A stretch of 64,000 bases of DNA from Peribacillus sp. FSL P2-0133 (GTDB taxonomy: Bacteria; Bacillota; Bacilli; Bacillales; DSM-1321). The notes beneath the pieces are model-generated. The model was given only the letters and a program-made list of their open reading frames with translations, searched no databases and was not told the origin of the DNA. This document shows positions 47,024 through 56,209 of the stretch, in pieces. Location of the stretch: assembly GCF_037975445.1 (NCBI RefSeq), contig NZ_CP150254.1:1672001-1736000 (forward strand). Direction: 5' to 3'. The translations under genes were made by a program, and so were the position numbers. Each line of letters starts with the position of its first letter. Within the stretch, counting starts at the first letter, position 1.

Positions 47024-47926
47024 ATGATTAATCAAAAAAAGGCATTATCATCCTTCATCGAATATTTACAGATTGAAAAAAACAGTTCACAATACACCAT
47101 TGAAAATTACAAACGTGATATTCACGAATTTTTTCTGTTCCTTAATGAACAGGGCATTGAGGATATCACGTCCGTTGAATATTTTGATGTCCGGTTATAT
47201 TTAACGAATTTATATGAGAAAAACCTTTCTAAGCGCACTGTAGCAAGAAAAACATCTTGCTTGCGGAGCCTTTATAGATTTTTACTACGTGAAGGTGATG
47301 TGAAAGATAATCCTTTTTCTTTGGCTTCTTTACCTAAAAAGGATCAAAGACTGCCACGTTTTCTTTATGAGAAGGAAATGAATCAGTTGTTTTCTTCTTT
47401 AAAGAAGGATTCACCGATAGGAATAAGGAACAATGCCTTACTGGAATTATTGTATGCTACAGGAATTCGTGTAAGTGAATGTTGTGAGATTAAACTGCAG
47501 GATATCGATCTTTCCTTAGGGACGGTACTGATCCATGGAAAAGGAAAAAAGGATCGCTACGTTCCGGTTGGTAGCTATGCACAGGAAGCGATAGATTTAT
47601 ACATACGTACAGCCAGGATGGAATTGACTTCGTCTGACGCCAAGGCGCATGTTTATTTATTTGTTAATTTTCGTGGAGACCCTCTGACACCTAGGGGAGT
47701 TCGCTATATATTGAATGAATTGATTAAAAAGTCAGCCGCAGATGGAAGTCTTCATCCCCATATGCTAAGGCATTCGTTTGCTACACACCTATTGAATAAT
47801 GGGGCGGACATTCGCACGGTTCAAGAATTGCTTGGTCATTCTAAAATTTCATCAACGCAAGTGTATACGCATGTTACAAAAGACCAATTGAAAAAAGTCT
47901 ACAATGCATCACATCCGCGGCCTTAA
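47024..47926 (+). CDS. xerC: Site-specific tyrosine recombinase XerC (CodV)
   Basis: Works with XerD at dif to resolve chromosome dimers. N-terminal core-binding domain (about 1-105) and catalytic domain with GIRVSE (Arg), the Lys of [25 protein letters not shown] and nucleophile Y281 (VYTHV). 300 aa. Start ATG 47024 after GAGGTG. First gene of the codVWXY-type operon. Confidence 0.96.
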   Translation: MINQKKALSSFIEYLQIEKNSSQYTIENYKRDIHEFFLFLNEQGIEDITSVEYFDVRLYLTNLYEKNLSKRTVARKTSCLRSLYRFLLREGDVKDNPFSLASLPKKDQRLPRFLYEKEMNQLFSSLKKDSPIGIRNNALLELLYATGIRVSECCEIKLQDIDLSLGTVLIHGKGKKDRYVPVGSYAQEAIDLYIRTARMELTSSDAKAHVYLFVNFRGDPLTPRGVRYILNELIKKSAADGSLHPHMLRHSFATHLLNNGADIRTVQELLGHSKISSTQVYTHVTKDQLKKVYNASHPRP

Positions 47927-47946
47927 ATGTTGAAAGGGGACACTTT

Positions 47947-48474
47947 ATGACAACGATATTTGCAGTGCATCATAAAGGTGAATGTGCCATGTCCGGTGAT
48001 GGGCAGGTTACTTTAGGAAATTCAGTAGTGATGAAGCATACGGCGAGGAAAGTAAGAAAAATCTTTAATGGTAATGTCCTTGCAGGTTTTGCAGGTTCCG
48101 TTGCAGATGCATTCACTTTATTTGAGATGTTCGAAGCTAAACTTGAAGAGTATAATGGCAATCTTCAGCGCGCTGCCGTCGAAATGGCAAAGCAATGGAG
48201 AAGTGACAATGTATTGAGAAAGCTGGAAGCCATGCTAGTCGTGATGGATAAGAACCATTTGCTGCTCGTTTCGGGCACCGGGGAAGTAATTGAACCGGAT
48301 GACGGGATTCTCGCCATAGGATCGGGTGGGAATTATGCACTGGCTGCCGGCAGGGCATTAATGCGGTTTTCCAGTGACCAATTATCGGCAAAGGAAATCG
48401 CCCAATCATCTTTACAAATTGCAGCGGAAATTTGTGTATTTACGAATACGAATATAATCGTGGAAGAGTTGTAA
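47947..48474 (+). CDS. hslV: ATP-dependent protease subunit HslV (ClpQ/CodW)
   Basis: Peptidase of the HslUV complex; proteasome-like fold. After Met removal the N-terminus would be Thr-Thr-Ile-Phe-Ala, the normal threonine-nucleophile form, not the extended serine N-terminus known for B. subtilis CodW. SGDGQVT and [14 protein letters not shown] are conserved. 175 aa. AAAGGGGA upstream; hslU follows in 12 bases. Confidence 0.97.
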   Translation: MTTIFAVHHKGECAMSGDGQVTLGNSVVMKHTARKVRKIFNGNVLAGFAGSVADAFTLFEMFEAKLEEYNGNLQRAAVEMAKQWRSDNVLRKLEAMLVVMDKNHLLLVSGTGEVIEPDDGILAIGSGGNYALAAGRALMRFSSDQLSAKEIAQSSLQIAAEICVFTNTNIIVEEL

Positions 48475-48486
48475 GGAGGAGCGCAA

Positions 48487-49896
48487 ATGTCAAAAAAAGC
48501 TAATTTAACACCGAGGCAAATCGTTGAAAAACTGGATCAGTATATCGTAGGGCAGCGTGAGGCAAAACGGGCAGTGGCAGTGGCTCTTCGGAATCGCTAC
48601 CGACGTTCCCTTCTCTCGGATCAACTTCGTGATGAAGTCGTTCCGAAGAATATATTAATGATTGGACCGACAGGCGTTGGGAAAACAGAAATAGCTCGGA
48701 GAATGGCTAAATTGGTAGGTGCTCCTTTTGTAAAAGTTGAAGCAACGAAATTTACGGAAGTCGGGTATGTCGGCCGGGATGTTGAGTCGATGGTTCGTGA
48801 TTTGGTGGAGACTTCCGTCCGCCTCGTGAAGGAAGAAAAGATGGTCAGCGTAAAGGAGCGGGCAGAAGAAAATGCAAATCGCCGCTTAATAGAACTTTTA
48901 GTGCCATCAACAAAAAAACAGAGTAATTTCAAGAATCCTCTTGAAGTCTTTTTTGGAGGCAATAACAATCAAGACGAACAGGATTCTGAAGAAAATTCCG
49001 AAGATTTAAGTTTGCAGGAAAAAAGAAAAACCGTCGCTGAAAAGCTGGCTAACGGTGAGTTAGAAAGTGAAATGATAACGGTCGAAGTGGAAGAACAGGC
49101 TGCTTCGATGTTTGATATGCTCCAAGGTTCGGGAATGGAACAAATGGGGATGAACATGCAGGACGCTTTAGGAAGCTTGATGCCGAAAAAAAGCAAGAAG
49201 CGCAAATTGAAAGTAAGTGAAGCAAGAACCGTTTTAACAAATGAAGAAGCGGCAAAATTGATTGATATGGATGAAGTCACTTCCGATGCAGTATACGGGG
49301 CTGAGCAAAATGGGATTATCTTCATCGATGAAATAGATAAAATTGCCAGTAAGCAATCTGGAAGTTCATCAGCGGATGTATCAAGAGAGGGTGTCCAAAG
49401 GGATATCCTGCCAATTGTTGAAGGTTCGACAGTAGTGACTAAATATGGTTCAGTTAAAACGGATCATGTCTTATTCATTGCTGCAGGGGCCTTTCACATG
49501 GCTAAGCCATCCGACCTTATCCCTGAATTGCAAGGTAGATTCCCAATTCGTGTAGAATTGAACAAACTGACTGTAGATGACTTTGTACGGATTCTTCATG
49601 AACCGGATAATGCCTTGTTAAAACAATATGTTGCTTTATTAGAAACTGAAGGTATAGAAATTGAATTTTCTGACGATGCTGTTCGTAAGATAGCTGAAGT
49701 GGCCTTCGAAGTAAATCAAAACACAGACAATATTGGTGCAAGAAGACTTCATACCATTTTGGAACGGTTGCTTGAAGACTTATCTTTTGAAGCTCCGGAA
49801 ATAACGATGGAGAAGATTACAATTACGCCCCAATATGTCGAAGGTAAGCTTGGTTCTATCGCCCGGAACAAAGATTTAAGCCAGTTTATCCTTTAA
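48487..49896 (+). CDS. hslU: HslUV protease ATPase subunit HslU (ClpY/CodX)
   Basis: AAA+ unfoldase that feeds proteins to HslV. N domain start [23 protein letters not shown], Walker [18 protein letters not shown] pore segment, an I domain rich in charged residues (about 140-245), Walker [11 protein letters not shown], and a C-terminal tail ending LSQFIL that inserts into HslV. 469 aa. AAGGAGGAG ribosome binding site. Confidence 0.97.
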   Translation: MSKKANLTPRQIVEKLDQYIVGQREAKRAVAVALRNRYRRSLLSDQLRDEVVPKNILMIGPTGVGKTEIARRMAKLVGAPFVKVEATKFTEVGYVGRDVESMVRDLVETSVRLVKEEKMVSVKERAEENANRRLIELLVPSTKKQSNFKNPLEVFFGGNNNQDEQDSEENSEDLSLQEKRKTVAEKLANGELESEMITVEVEEQAASMFDMLQGSGMEQMGMNMQDALGSLMPKKSKKRKLKVSEARTVLTNEEAAKLIDMDEVTSDAVYGAEQNGIIFIDEIDKIASKQSGSSSADVSREGVQRDILPIVEGSTVVTKYGSVKTDHVLFIAAGAFHMAKPSDLIPELQGRFPIRVELNKLTVDDFVRILHEPDNALLKQYVALLETEGIEIEFSDDAVRKIAEVAFEVNQNTDNIGARRLHTILERLLEDLSFEAPEITMEKITITPQYVEGKLGSIARNKDLSQFIL

Positions 49897-50004
49897 TTAA
49901 GAAACAATCTTGGCAATGATTTGCCTACGCAATGAACATAAAATTACGGAAATACAACTTCATAGTTATTGTGAACCATGGTATTTTTAGGAGGAACAAA
50001 TCAA

Positions 50005-50784
50005 ATGAACTTATTAGCAAAAACAAGAAAAATCAATGCAATGCTCCAAAAAGCAGCAGGTAAAGCAGTTAACTTCAAGGAAATGGCTGAAAGTTTAAGT
50101 GAAGTTATCGAAGCGAATGTATTCGTCGTCAGCCGCCGCGGGAAATTACTTGGCATAGCGGTAAGTCAGCAAATTGAAAACGAACGCATGTACAAAATGT
50201 TGGAAGATAAACAATTCCCTGAAGAGTACACAAAAAACCTGTTCAATATTCCTGAAACCTCTTCGAATCTTGATATCGAAAGCGAATATACTGCTTTCCC
50301 AGTCGAAAACAAAGAGCTTTTCGCAACTGGATTAACGACGATCGTACCGATTATGGGTGGGGGAGAACGTTTAGGAACATTGGTTCTTGCCCGATTACAA
50401 GAAAAATTTCATGATGATGATTTAATTTTGGCTGAATATGGTGCGACAGTAGTCGGTATGGAAATCCTGCGTGAAAAATCAGAAGAGATAGAAGAAGAAG
50501 CTCGTAGTAAAGCTGTCGTTCAAATGGCAATTTCCTCGTTATCTTACAGCGAATTGGAAGCTATTGAGCACATTTTTGAGGAGCTTAAAGGTAATGAAGG
50601 TCTGCTTGTAGCTTCCAAAATTGCAGACCGTGTCGGCATTACCCGTTCCGTTATCGTAAATGCTCTACGGAAACTGGAAAGTGCCGGAGTCATTGAATCC
50701 CGCTCACTAGGAATGAAAGGTACTTATATCAAAGTATTGAACGATAAATTCCTTCTTGAATTAGAAAAGCTTAAAAATAATTAA
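50005..50784 (+). CDS. codY: GTP-sensing transcriptional pleiotropic repressor CodY
   Basis: Global repressor that responds to branched-chain amino acids and GTP; controls nutrient use, competence and, in B. subtilis, motility genes. GAF domain (1 to ~155) with [11 protein letters not shown]; winged helix-turn-helix at about 200-225 ([22 protein letters not shown]), almost identical to B. subtilis. 259 aa. Start at ATG 50005, 9 bases after AGGAGGA. Last gene of its operon and directly upstream of the flagellar operon. Confidence 0.98.
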   Translation: MNLLAKTRKINAMLQKAAGKAVNFKEMAESLSEVIEANVFVVSRRGKLLGIAVSQQIENERMYKMLEDKQFPEEYTKNLFNIPETSSNLDIESEYTAFPVENKELFATGLTTIVPIMGGGERLGTLVLARLQEKFHDDDLILAEYGATVVGMEILREKSEEIEEEARSKAVVQMAISSLSYSELEAIEHIFEELKGNEGLLVASKIADRVGITRSVIVNALRKLESAGVIESRSLGMKGTYIKVLNDKFLLELEKLKNN

Positions 50785-50790
50785 CATACT

Positions 50791-50829
50791 AAAAAAGCAG
50801 TCCTTTAAAAAGGGCTGCTTTTTTTTTGT
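50791..50829 (+). terminator. Terminator after codY
   Basis: GCAGTCCTT (50797-50805) pairs with AAGGGCTGC (50810-50818) with one G-T pair; preceded by six A and followed by eleven T or nearly so, so it may work in both directions. Confidence 0.93.
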
Positions 50830-51541
50830 GGTATTTGGATCTGTTGCTTTCTGGGACTAATAAGCAAAAGCGGGTGAATGTCAGGGGGAGAAAGGAAAAA
50901 GAGGTAATTCGAATTAAATGGAAATATGAATATAGGCTTGGTTTCTATTAGAATTGAAAAAATAGTTAAATTTTTCTTAAAAAGAGGAATTATATTATTA
51001 TAACTGTTGCAATAGTGAAAATGAACGTTGTTATAACTTTTAGATTGCTAAAATTCTATGGATAACGGGTTTAAGCTATTAGGGAATTTTGTCGAATAAA
51101 TCAGCGTTTTGAAAAAAACGTTTTTTTTCAAAAAAAGAAAAAAGGCAGTAAGCCTTTGTTTTCTTATAAATCCTTTATTTTAAAGGGTGAAATCAACTAA
51201 ATTGAAATAATCAATTGAAAGTAAATGTGAAAATTAGTTCTAAAGTATCAGGTATATAGGTTTGTTTTTCGGTATGATATAAAAGCTAATAGAAGTAAAA
51301 TTTGGTTAATATGTAGAATATCATATTAAAATGTAATATTACGTAATATTAACCATGTAATCATACTAATAAAAACGACAAACTTGAACAAGTTATGACA
51401 AATTTCGACGATAATAGGTCTAAAGTCTATGTATTGTTTATGGACATAGTTATAATGTTTCTTTAAAATTAAAAACGTAATGTACTGGGTTAATTTATTG
51501 ATAATGTAATTATTTGTAAATTATAGAAAGAGGTGATCGAT
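50830..51541 (+). promoter_or_regulatory. Long A/T-rich regulatory region before the fla/che operon
   Basis: 712 bases without a supportable gene. Contents: a weak CodY-like box (50970-50984, 11 of 15 matches), a Spo0A-like TGTCGAA (51090-51096), the nested palindrome at 51303-51355, an inverted repeat CTATGT (51427-51432) / ACATAG (51444-51449) and a perfect TATAAT at 51451-51456 without a good -35 box, about 85 bases before flgB. I expect the main operon promoter here, but could not settle it, and no clear sigma-D site was found. Confidence 0.6.
51303..51355 (+). repeat. Nested palindrome upstream of flgB
   Basis: TGGTTAATAT (51303-51312) and ATATTAACCA (51346-51355) are perfect 10-bp inverted arms. 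Overlapping the right arm is a perfect 18-bp palindrome TAATATTACGTAATATTA (51334-51351). Such sites often bind dimeric regulators. It lies about 190 bases before flgB. Confidence 0.6.
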
Positions 51542-51937
51542 GTGGAGTTATTTTCAAATACTTTTCAATCACTAGAAAATGCCCTTAATTATTCTAATGT
51601 AAAACAAAAAGTCATTTCACAGAACATAGCCAACTCGGATACGCCTAATTATAAAGCCAAAGAGGTCAAGAAAACACAATCCTTTAAGGCAGAGCTGGAA
51701 TCTTACCTGGAGTCATATCGTACCGATGAACGGCATTTTACTTTCAAGTCAGAGGGGAGTCATACTTCTCAGATCGTGACGCAGAAAAATGTCCGATATA
51801 ACAATAATGGAAATAGCGTGGACGTTGATAAGGAAATGACGGAGCTTGCAGCCAATCAGATTTATTATAATGCAGTGACCGACAGGCTTTCAGGTAAGTT
51901 TCAATCATTGCAGAATGTAATTAGAGGAGGTAAGTGA
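51542..51937 (+). CDS. flgB: Flagellar basal-body rod protein FlgB
   Basis: Proximal rod protein exported by the flagellar type III system. The N-terminal rod motif (KQKVISQNIANSDTPNYKA) and C-terminal heptad region (VDKEMTELAANQIYYNAV) are present. 131 aa. Start is GTG 51542 (MELFSNTF...), 6 bases after AGGTG; a GTG at 51533 lies in the ribosome binding site. First gene of the fla/che operon; flgC overlaps by one base. Confidence 0.95.
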   Translation: MELFSNTFQSLENALNYSNVKQKVISQNIANSDTPNYKAKEVKKTQSFKAELESYLESYRTDERHFTFKSEGSHTSQIVTQKNVRYNNNGNSVDVDKEMTELAANQIYYNAVTDRLSGKFQSLQNVIRGGK

Positions 51938-52395
51938 TGGGAATCTTCCAAAGTATAAACATGACCGGATCCAGCCTGACGAGTCAAAGGGTAAGGATGG
52001 ATGTAATCTCTGCTAATATGGCTAATGCCGATACGACTAGGGCGGAATATGACGTGGAATCGAAAACATGGAAGCCGTATACAAGAAAATCGGTTGTGCT
52101 GCAAAGTAAGGAAAACGGTTTTTCAAGTTTCTTAAACGCAGCATCCCAAAAAACGAGCGAAGTAGGGAATGGAGTGAAGGTGACTGGAATAGTAAAAGAT
52201 AAAACACCTTTTGAACTGGATTACAATCCCGAACATCCTGATGCCAATGAAGATGGTTATGTTGAAATGCCAAATGTCGACCCGCTTCGGGAGATGGTTG
52301 ATTTAATGAGTGTCACACGTTCATACGAAGCAAATGTGACAGTTTTAAATGCATCAAAGGGAATGATGATGAAAGCTTTGGAAATTGGAAAATAA
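51937..52395 (+). CDS. flgC: Flagellar basal-body rod protein FlgC
   Basis: Rod protein, 152 aa: MGIFQSINMTGSSLTSQRVRMDV, NMANADTT, and C-terminal VDPLREMVDLMSVTRSYEANV. Start ATG 51937, 6 bases after GAGGAGG and overlapping the flgB stop (TGATG). An upstream in-frame GTG at 51934 would add one residue. Confidence 0.96.
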   Translation: MGIFQSINMTGSSLTSQRVRMDVISANMANADTTRAEYDVESKTWKPYTRKSVVLQSKENGFSSFLNAASQKTSEVGNGVKVTGIVKDKTPFELDYNPEHPDANEDGYVEMPNVDPLREMVDLMSVTRSYEANVTVLNASKGMMMKALEIGK

Positions 52396-52418
52396 AAGTT
52401 TGAAAGGAGATTGTTGAT

Positions 52419-52727
52419 ATGGAGGGGATTTCTCTTTCTACAGTGAACAATGCAAGTAATGTATTGAAAAAAGATCAAAGCAATACTAATACACCATACG
52501 AAGCACACCGAAATTTTGCGTCGGTATTAAAAGAATCAATTAATAAAGTCAACGGAACACAAGTGGCATCTGATGATCTTACAACCAAATTGGTTAATGG
52601 AGAGGATGTTGAGCTACATTCGGTGATGATAGCTTCACAAAAAGCCAGCGTTACCATGCAGGCTACATTAGAGGTTCGGAATAAGGTTGTGGAAGCCTAC
52701 CAGGAAATGATGAGAATGAGTATATAG
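52419..52727 (+). CDS. fliE: Flagellar hook-basal body complex protein FliE
   Basis: 102-residue junction protein between the MS ring and rod. Conserved FASVLKESINKVNGTQ and VMIASQKASVTMQATLEVRNKVVEAYQEMMRM. AAAGGAGA ribosome binding site. The 91-base gap to fliF holds a notable set of complementary G/C runs. Confidence 0.95.
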   Translation: MEGISLSTVNNASNVLKKDQSNTNTPYEAHRNFASVLKESINKVNGTQVASDDLTTKLVNGEDVELHSVMIASQKASVTMQATLEVRNKVVEAYQEMMRMSI

Positions 52728-52762
52728 CATTCATTTTTTAACCTCATTATATAGAGAAAAAT

Positions 52763-52815
52763 GACCAGGGGGAAAAAATCCCCCAATCATAAATTCATAC
52801 ACTGACCGGGGGATT
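52763..52815 (+). promoter_or_regulatory. Possible alternative RNA fold over the fliF ribosome binding site
   Basis: GACCAGGGGGA (52763-52773) and GACCGGGGGA (52804-52813) are near-repeats; the second is the fliF Shine-Dalgarno region. AATCCCCC (52777-52784) between them can pair with the first (6 bp, 5-base loop) or fully with GGGGGATT (52808-52815, 8 bp), which would hide the ribosome binding site. No T-run, so not a terminator. Confidence 0.5.
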
Positions 52816-52818
52816 TAA

Positions 52819-54417
52819 ATGAATGAAGTACTAGTGAATTTTAAAAACAAAATAACTGCTTATTGGACGGGCCGCAGTAAAAAACAAAAATTCATGATGA
52901 TTGGTTCAGCAGCATTAATTATCATCATCATTACGGCAGTTTCAATTTTAACCACGCGTACGACGCTGGTGCCCTTATATTCCAACTTAACTCCATCGGA
53001 AACGGGGAGCATTAAAGAAAATTTAGACAGTCAAGGGATTATGAATGAAGTTTCTGAAAATGGAACGACCATAAAAGTTCCAGAAGAAAAACTGGATTCT
53101 CTTAAAGTGGAACTGGCAGCAGAAGGAATTCCGGAATCTGGCAGTATCGACTATTCCTTTTTTAGTCAAAGTGCTGGTATCGGAATGACTGAAAATGAAT
53201 TCAATGTCATTAAACTGGACTCGATGCAAACGGAATTGGCCAGTTTAATAAAAAAGATTGATGGAGTAGAAGATGCCAGTATAATGATCACTCTTCCTGA
53301 TAAAGGAGTTTTTGTCAGTGATTCAGCTGGGGAAGCTTCAGCATCCATTGTATTGAATACGAAGCCCGGCTATAAATTTGAAGAAAGTCAAATCAATTCC
53401 CTTTATCATCTGGTCTCAAAAAGTGTTCCGAATCTCCCTACAGATAATATCGTCATTATGAACCAAGAGTTTGAGTACTTCGATCTTGAAAATGAAAATT
53501 CTTCTTTCGCGTCCGCATTTGCCACCCAAAATGAAATAAAAAAAGAAATAGAACGTGATATTCAAAGACAGGTGCAAAATATGCTTGGAACGATTATGGG
53601 GAGAGACAAAGTGGTTGTTTCAGTCACGGCAGACATTGATTTTACTCAAGAAAATCGGGAAGAGAATTTAGTTGAACCGGTCGATGAAGAAAATATGGCT
53701 GGAATTGAGATTTCTGCGCAAAGGATCAATGAATCGTATAGTGGGGACGCAGCAGGTGCAGGAGGCGTTCCGCAAAGTGAGGATTCCTCAGATTCATTGG
53801 GATCCAGTTACGTTGAAGGCACTAACGGATCCGGTGATTATGAAAAAGTGGATGAAACGATAAATAGTGAAGTGAACCGAATCAAGAAAGAAATAGTCGA
53901 AAGCCCATATAAAGTTAAGGATTTAGGTATTCAGGTCATGGTCGAACCACCCACCGCTGACGATCCGAATTCTTTATCTCAACAGAGTGTGGAGGATATT
54001 ACACAAATCCTTGGTACGATAATACGCACGACAATCGAGAAAAAAGCTGAAGGGGAAGAACTGACGGACGAGGAGCTTAATAATAAAATTGCGATTTCCG
54101 TCCAGCCGTTTAACGGGAAAATGACGTTGCAAAAAGGTGAAACGAATCCTTCGTTACCAATATGGGCATACATCGTATGCGGAGTGCTAATACTTGCCAT
54201 TATCATTCTCTTAATCTTATTCCTCCGATCCCGAAAGCAAGCTCAAATGGAAGAGGAGTACGTGGTTGAAGAGGAAGAAGTCGTATTCGATGTTCCGGAT
54301 ATGAACAAAGAGAAGGAAACGGAAGCATCTTTAAAAAGAAAACAACTGGAGAAGCTTGCAAAAGAAAAGCCAGATGAATTTGCAAAATTATTAAGAAGCT
54401 GGATAGCAGAAGACTAG
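52819..54417 (+). CDS. fliF: Flagellar MS-ring protein FliF
   Basis: Forms the membrane MS ring and first scaffold of the basal body. 532 aa with membrane segments at about 25-45 and 445-468. The periplasm-equivalent region contains ring-building motifs (TLVPLYSNLTPSE, EGIPESGSIDYSFF, MTENEFNVIKLDSMQTELA). The C-terminal cytoplasmic tail (about 475-532) binds FliG. GGGGGAT is the ribosome binding site, 6 bases before ATG. Confidence 0.97.
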   Translation: MNEVLVNFKNKITAYWTGRSKKQKFMMIGSAALIIIIITAVSILTTRTTLVPLYSNLTPSETGSIKENLDSQGIMNEVSENGTTIKVPEEKLDSLKVELAAEGIPESGSIDYSFFSQSAGIGMTENEFNVIKLDSMQTELASLIKKIDGVEDASIMITLPDKGVFVSDSAGEASASIVLNTKPGYKFEESQINSLYHLVSKSVPNLPTDNIVIMNQEFEYFDLENENSSFASAFATQNEIKKEIERDIQRQVQNMLGTIMGRDKVVVSVTADIDFTQENREENLVEPVDEENMAGIEISAQRINESYSGDAAGAGGVPQSEDSSDSLGSSYVEGTNGSGDYEKVDETINSEVNRIKKEIVESPYKVKDLGIQVMVEPPTADDPNSLSQQSVEDITQILGTIIRTTIEKKAEGEELTDEELNNKIAISVQPFNGKMTLQKGETNPSLPIWAYIVCGVLILAIIILLILFLRSRKQAQMEEEYVVEEEEVVFDVPDMNKEKETEASLKRKQLEKLAKEKPDEFAKLLRSWIAED

Positions 54418-54430
54418 GAGGCTTTAGAAA

Positions 54431-55450
54431 GTGACAGATAGAAAAAAAAAGGCCGGATTGACTGGCAAACAGAAAGCTGCCATCCTCCTTATTTCCTTAG
54501 GCCCGGATGTTTCTGCATCCGTATATAAGCATCTTTCTGAAGAGGAAATTGAGAGATTGACCCTTGAAATTTCGGGAGTGAGAAAAGTGGACTCCCATGA
54601 TAAAGAAGAAATTCTGGAAGAATTCCATAATATTGCTTTAGCACAGGATTATATCTCGCAGGGCGGGATAGGATATGCGAAGCAGGTACTTGAAAAGGCA
54701 TTAGGTACTGATCAGGCAACCGCCATCATTAACCGTTTAACATCATCCTTGCAGGTTCGGCCATTCGACTTTGCACGAAAGGCAGAACCTGGACAGATCC
54801 TGAATTTCATCCAGAACGAGCATCCGCAGACCATTGCATTAATCTTGTCTTATCTTGATCCCACACAGGCTGGACAAATATTGTCTGAACTTCCGCAAGA
54901 GGTGCAGGCTGATATTGCAAGAAGGATTGCTTTAATGGATAGCACTTCTCCGGAAATCATCAATGAAGTGGAGCAAATACTCGAAAGGAAACTTTCTGCG
55001 ACTGTAACCCAAGATTATACACAGACAGGTGGAGTGGAAGCTGTAGTAGATGTATTGAATGGTGTTGACCGCTCAACGGAAAGAACGATTTTGGAGGCAC
55101 TTGAAATCCAAGATCCGGAGCTTGCTGAGGAAATCAAGAAACGAATGTTTGTTTTTGAAGATATCGTTACCCTTGATGGCAGAGCGATTCAGCGAGTAGT
55201 CAGGGAATCTGAAAACGAAGATCTTAAACTTTCTCTTAAAGTGGCTAGTGATGAAGTGAAGGAAATCGTTTTCAAAAACATGTCAAAACGTATGGTTGAA
55301 ACCTTCCAGGAAGAAATGGAATATATGGGGCCAGTACGATTACGTGATGTAGAAGAAGCACAATCAAGAATTGTTGCCGTCATTCGGCATCTGGAAGAAA
55401 CTGGAGATATAGTGATTGCCCGCGGCGGAGGGGATGATATCATTGTCTAG
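54431..55450 (+). CDS. fliG: Flagellar motor switch protein FliG
   Basis: Rotor protein that contacts MotA stators and FliM. Domains: N (LTGKQKAAILLISLGPD), middle with EHPQTIALILSYL (EHPQ motif), and the C-terminal charged torque helix (DGRAIQRVVRESENEDLKLSLK). 339 aa. GTG start, 9 bases after AGGAGG. fliH begins inside its last codons. Confidence 0.97.
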   Translation: MTDRKKKAGLTGKQKAAILLISLGPDVSASVYKHLSEEEIERLTLEISGVRKVDSHDKEEILEEFHNIALAQDYISQGGIGYAKQVLEKALGTDQATAIINRLTSSLQVRPFDFARKAEPGQILNFIQNEHPQTIALILSYLDPTQAGQILSELPQEVQADIARRIALMDSTSPEIINEVEQILERKLSATVTQDYTQTGGVEAVVDVLNGVDRSTERTILEALEIQDPELAEEIKKRMFVFEDIVTLDGRAIQRVVRESENEDLKLSLKVASDEVKEIVFKNMSKRMVETFQEEMEYMGPVRLRDVEEAQSRIVAVIRHLEETGDIVIARGGGDDIIV

Positions 55451-56207
55451 GATTATCAAATCCCAGCAGGCTAACCAGGAGAAAAGCAAAAAGATTGCAA
55501 TAAAAGTTCGCCCTTTCGACTTTCTTCAAAATGATGATGCAGATGAGCGGAAAAACCTTCATTATATTCAATCTGATGAATTTCTCAATGATGCTAAACA
55601 GGAAGCGGAAACGTTATTGCTCGAAGCTAAACAAAAGGCCCAAGCAATTGCTGCTGAAATCCAGCAAGACCGAGAACAATGGGAGAATCAAGAAAAAGCA
55701 ATGTTTATTGAACAAGCTCAAAAAGAAGGGTATCAGCAGGGAGTCGAAGATGGGATCCAAAAGGGTTATAACGAGATTGCAGCGGAAATAGCCTTCGCAA
55801 AAGAAGTGGTAGAGTCCTCTAAAAAAGATTATCGGCACAATATCGAATCATCTGAAACCGTTATTCTGAATCTTGCCCTGAAGGTGGCAGAGAAAATTAT
55901 CGGGCAACAGTTTGAAAAAGATGAAGAGTCTTTTTTATCCATAGTCAAAAGAGCCATCAAAGAGGTGAGGGATTACCGTGAAGTGCAATTGCATATCCAT
56001 CCGATCCAATATCAATCGATTCTTTCTCATAAAGATGAGTTGATGGCAATCTTTCCGAAAGATACTGAGTTGTATATCTTTCCGGATGATGAGCTTGAAG
56101 CAGGCAGCTGTATCATCGAATCGGAAAACGGAAGGATGGACGCCAGTGTCGACAGTCAGCTGAAGGAAATAAAAGTGAAACTAACTGAATTGCTGGAAGG
56201 GGAGTAA
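55443..56207 (+). CDS. fliH: Flagellar assembly protein FliH
   Basis: Regulator of the export ATPase FliI; forms a peripheral stalk-like dimer. 254 aa with a long charged helix (about 50-110: EAETLLLEAKQKAQAIAAEI) and C-terminal FliH/HrpE domain (LNLALKVAEKIIGQQ, EAGSCIIESENGRMDASVDSQL). Start chosen at TTG 55443 (MSRIIKS), 10 bases after GGAGGG; ATG 55434 directly abuts the ribosome binding site. It overlaps fliG by 8 bases; fliI follows after 2. Confidence 0.9.
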   Translation: MSRIIKSQQANQEKSKKIAIKVRPFDFLQNDDADERKNLHYIQSDEFLNDAKQEAETLLLEAKQKAQAIAAEIQQDREQWENQEKAMFIEQAQKEGYQQGVEDGIQKGYNEIAAEIAFAKEVVESSKKDYRHNIESSETVILNLALKVAEKIIGQQFEKDEESFLSIVKRAIKEVRDYREVQLHIHPIQYQSILSHKDELMAIFPKDTELYIFPDDELEAGSCIIESENGRMDASVDSQLKEIKVKLTELLEGE

Positions 56208-56209
56208 AG

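Noticed and set aside
49950..49975. CodY-like box upstream of codY (AAATTACGGAAATAC region)
   Set aside because: Only 9 of 15 positions match, no better than expected in A/T-rich DNA.
51380..51415. Possible sigma-D (motility) promoter around GACGATAA upstream of flgB
   Set aside because: No TAAA at the right spacing and only a partial match to GCCGATAT.
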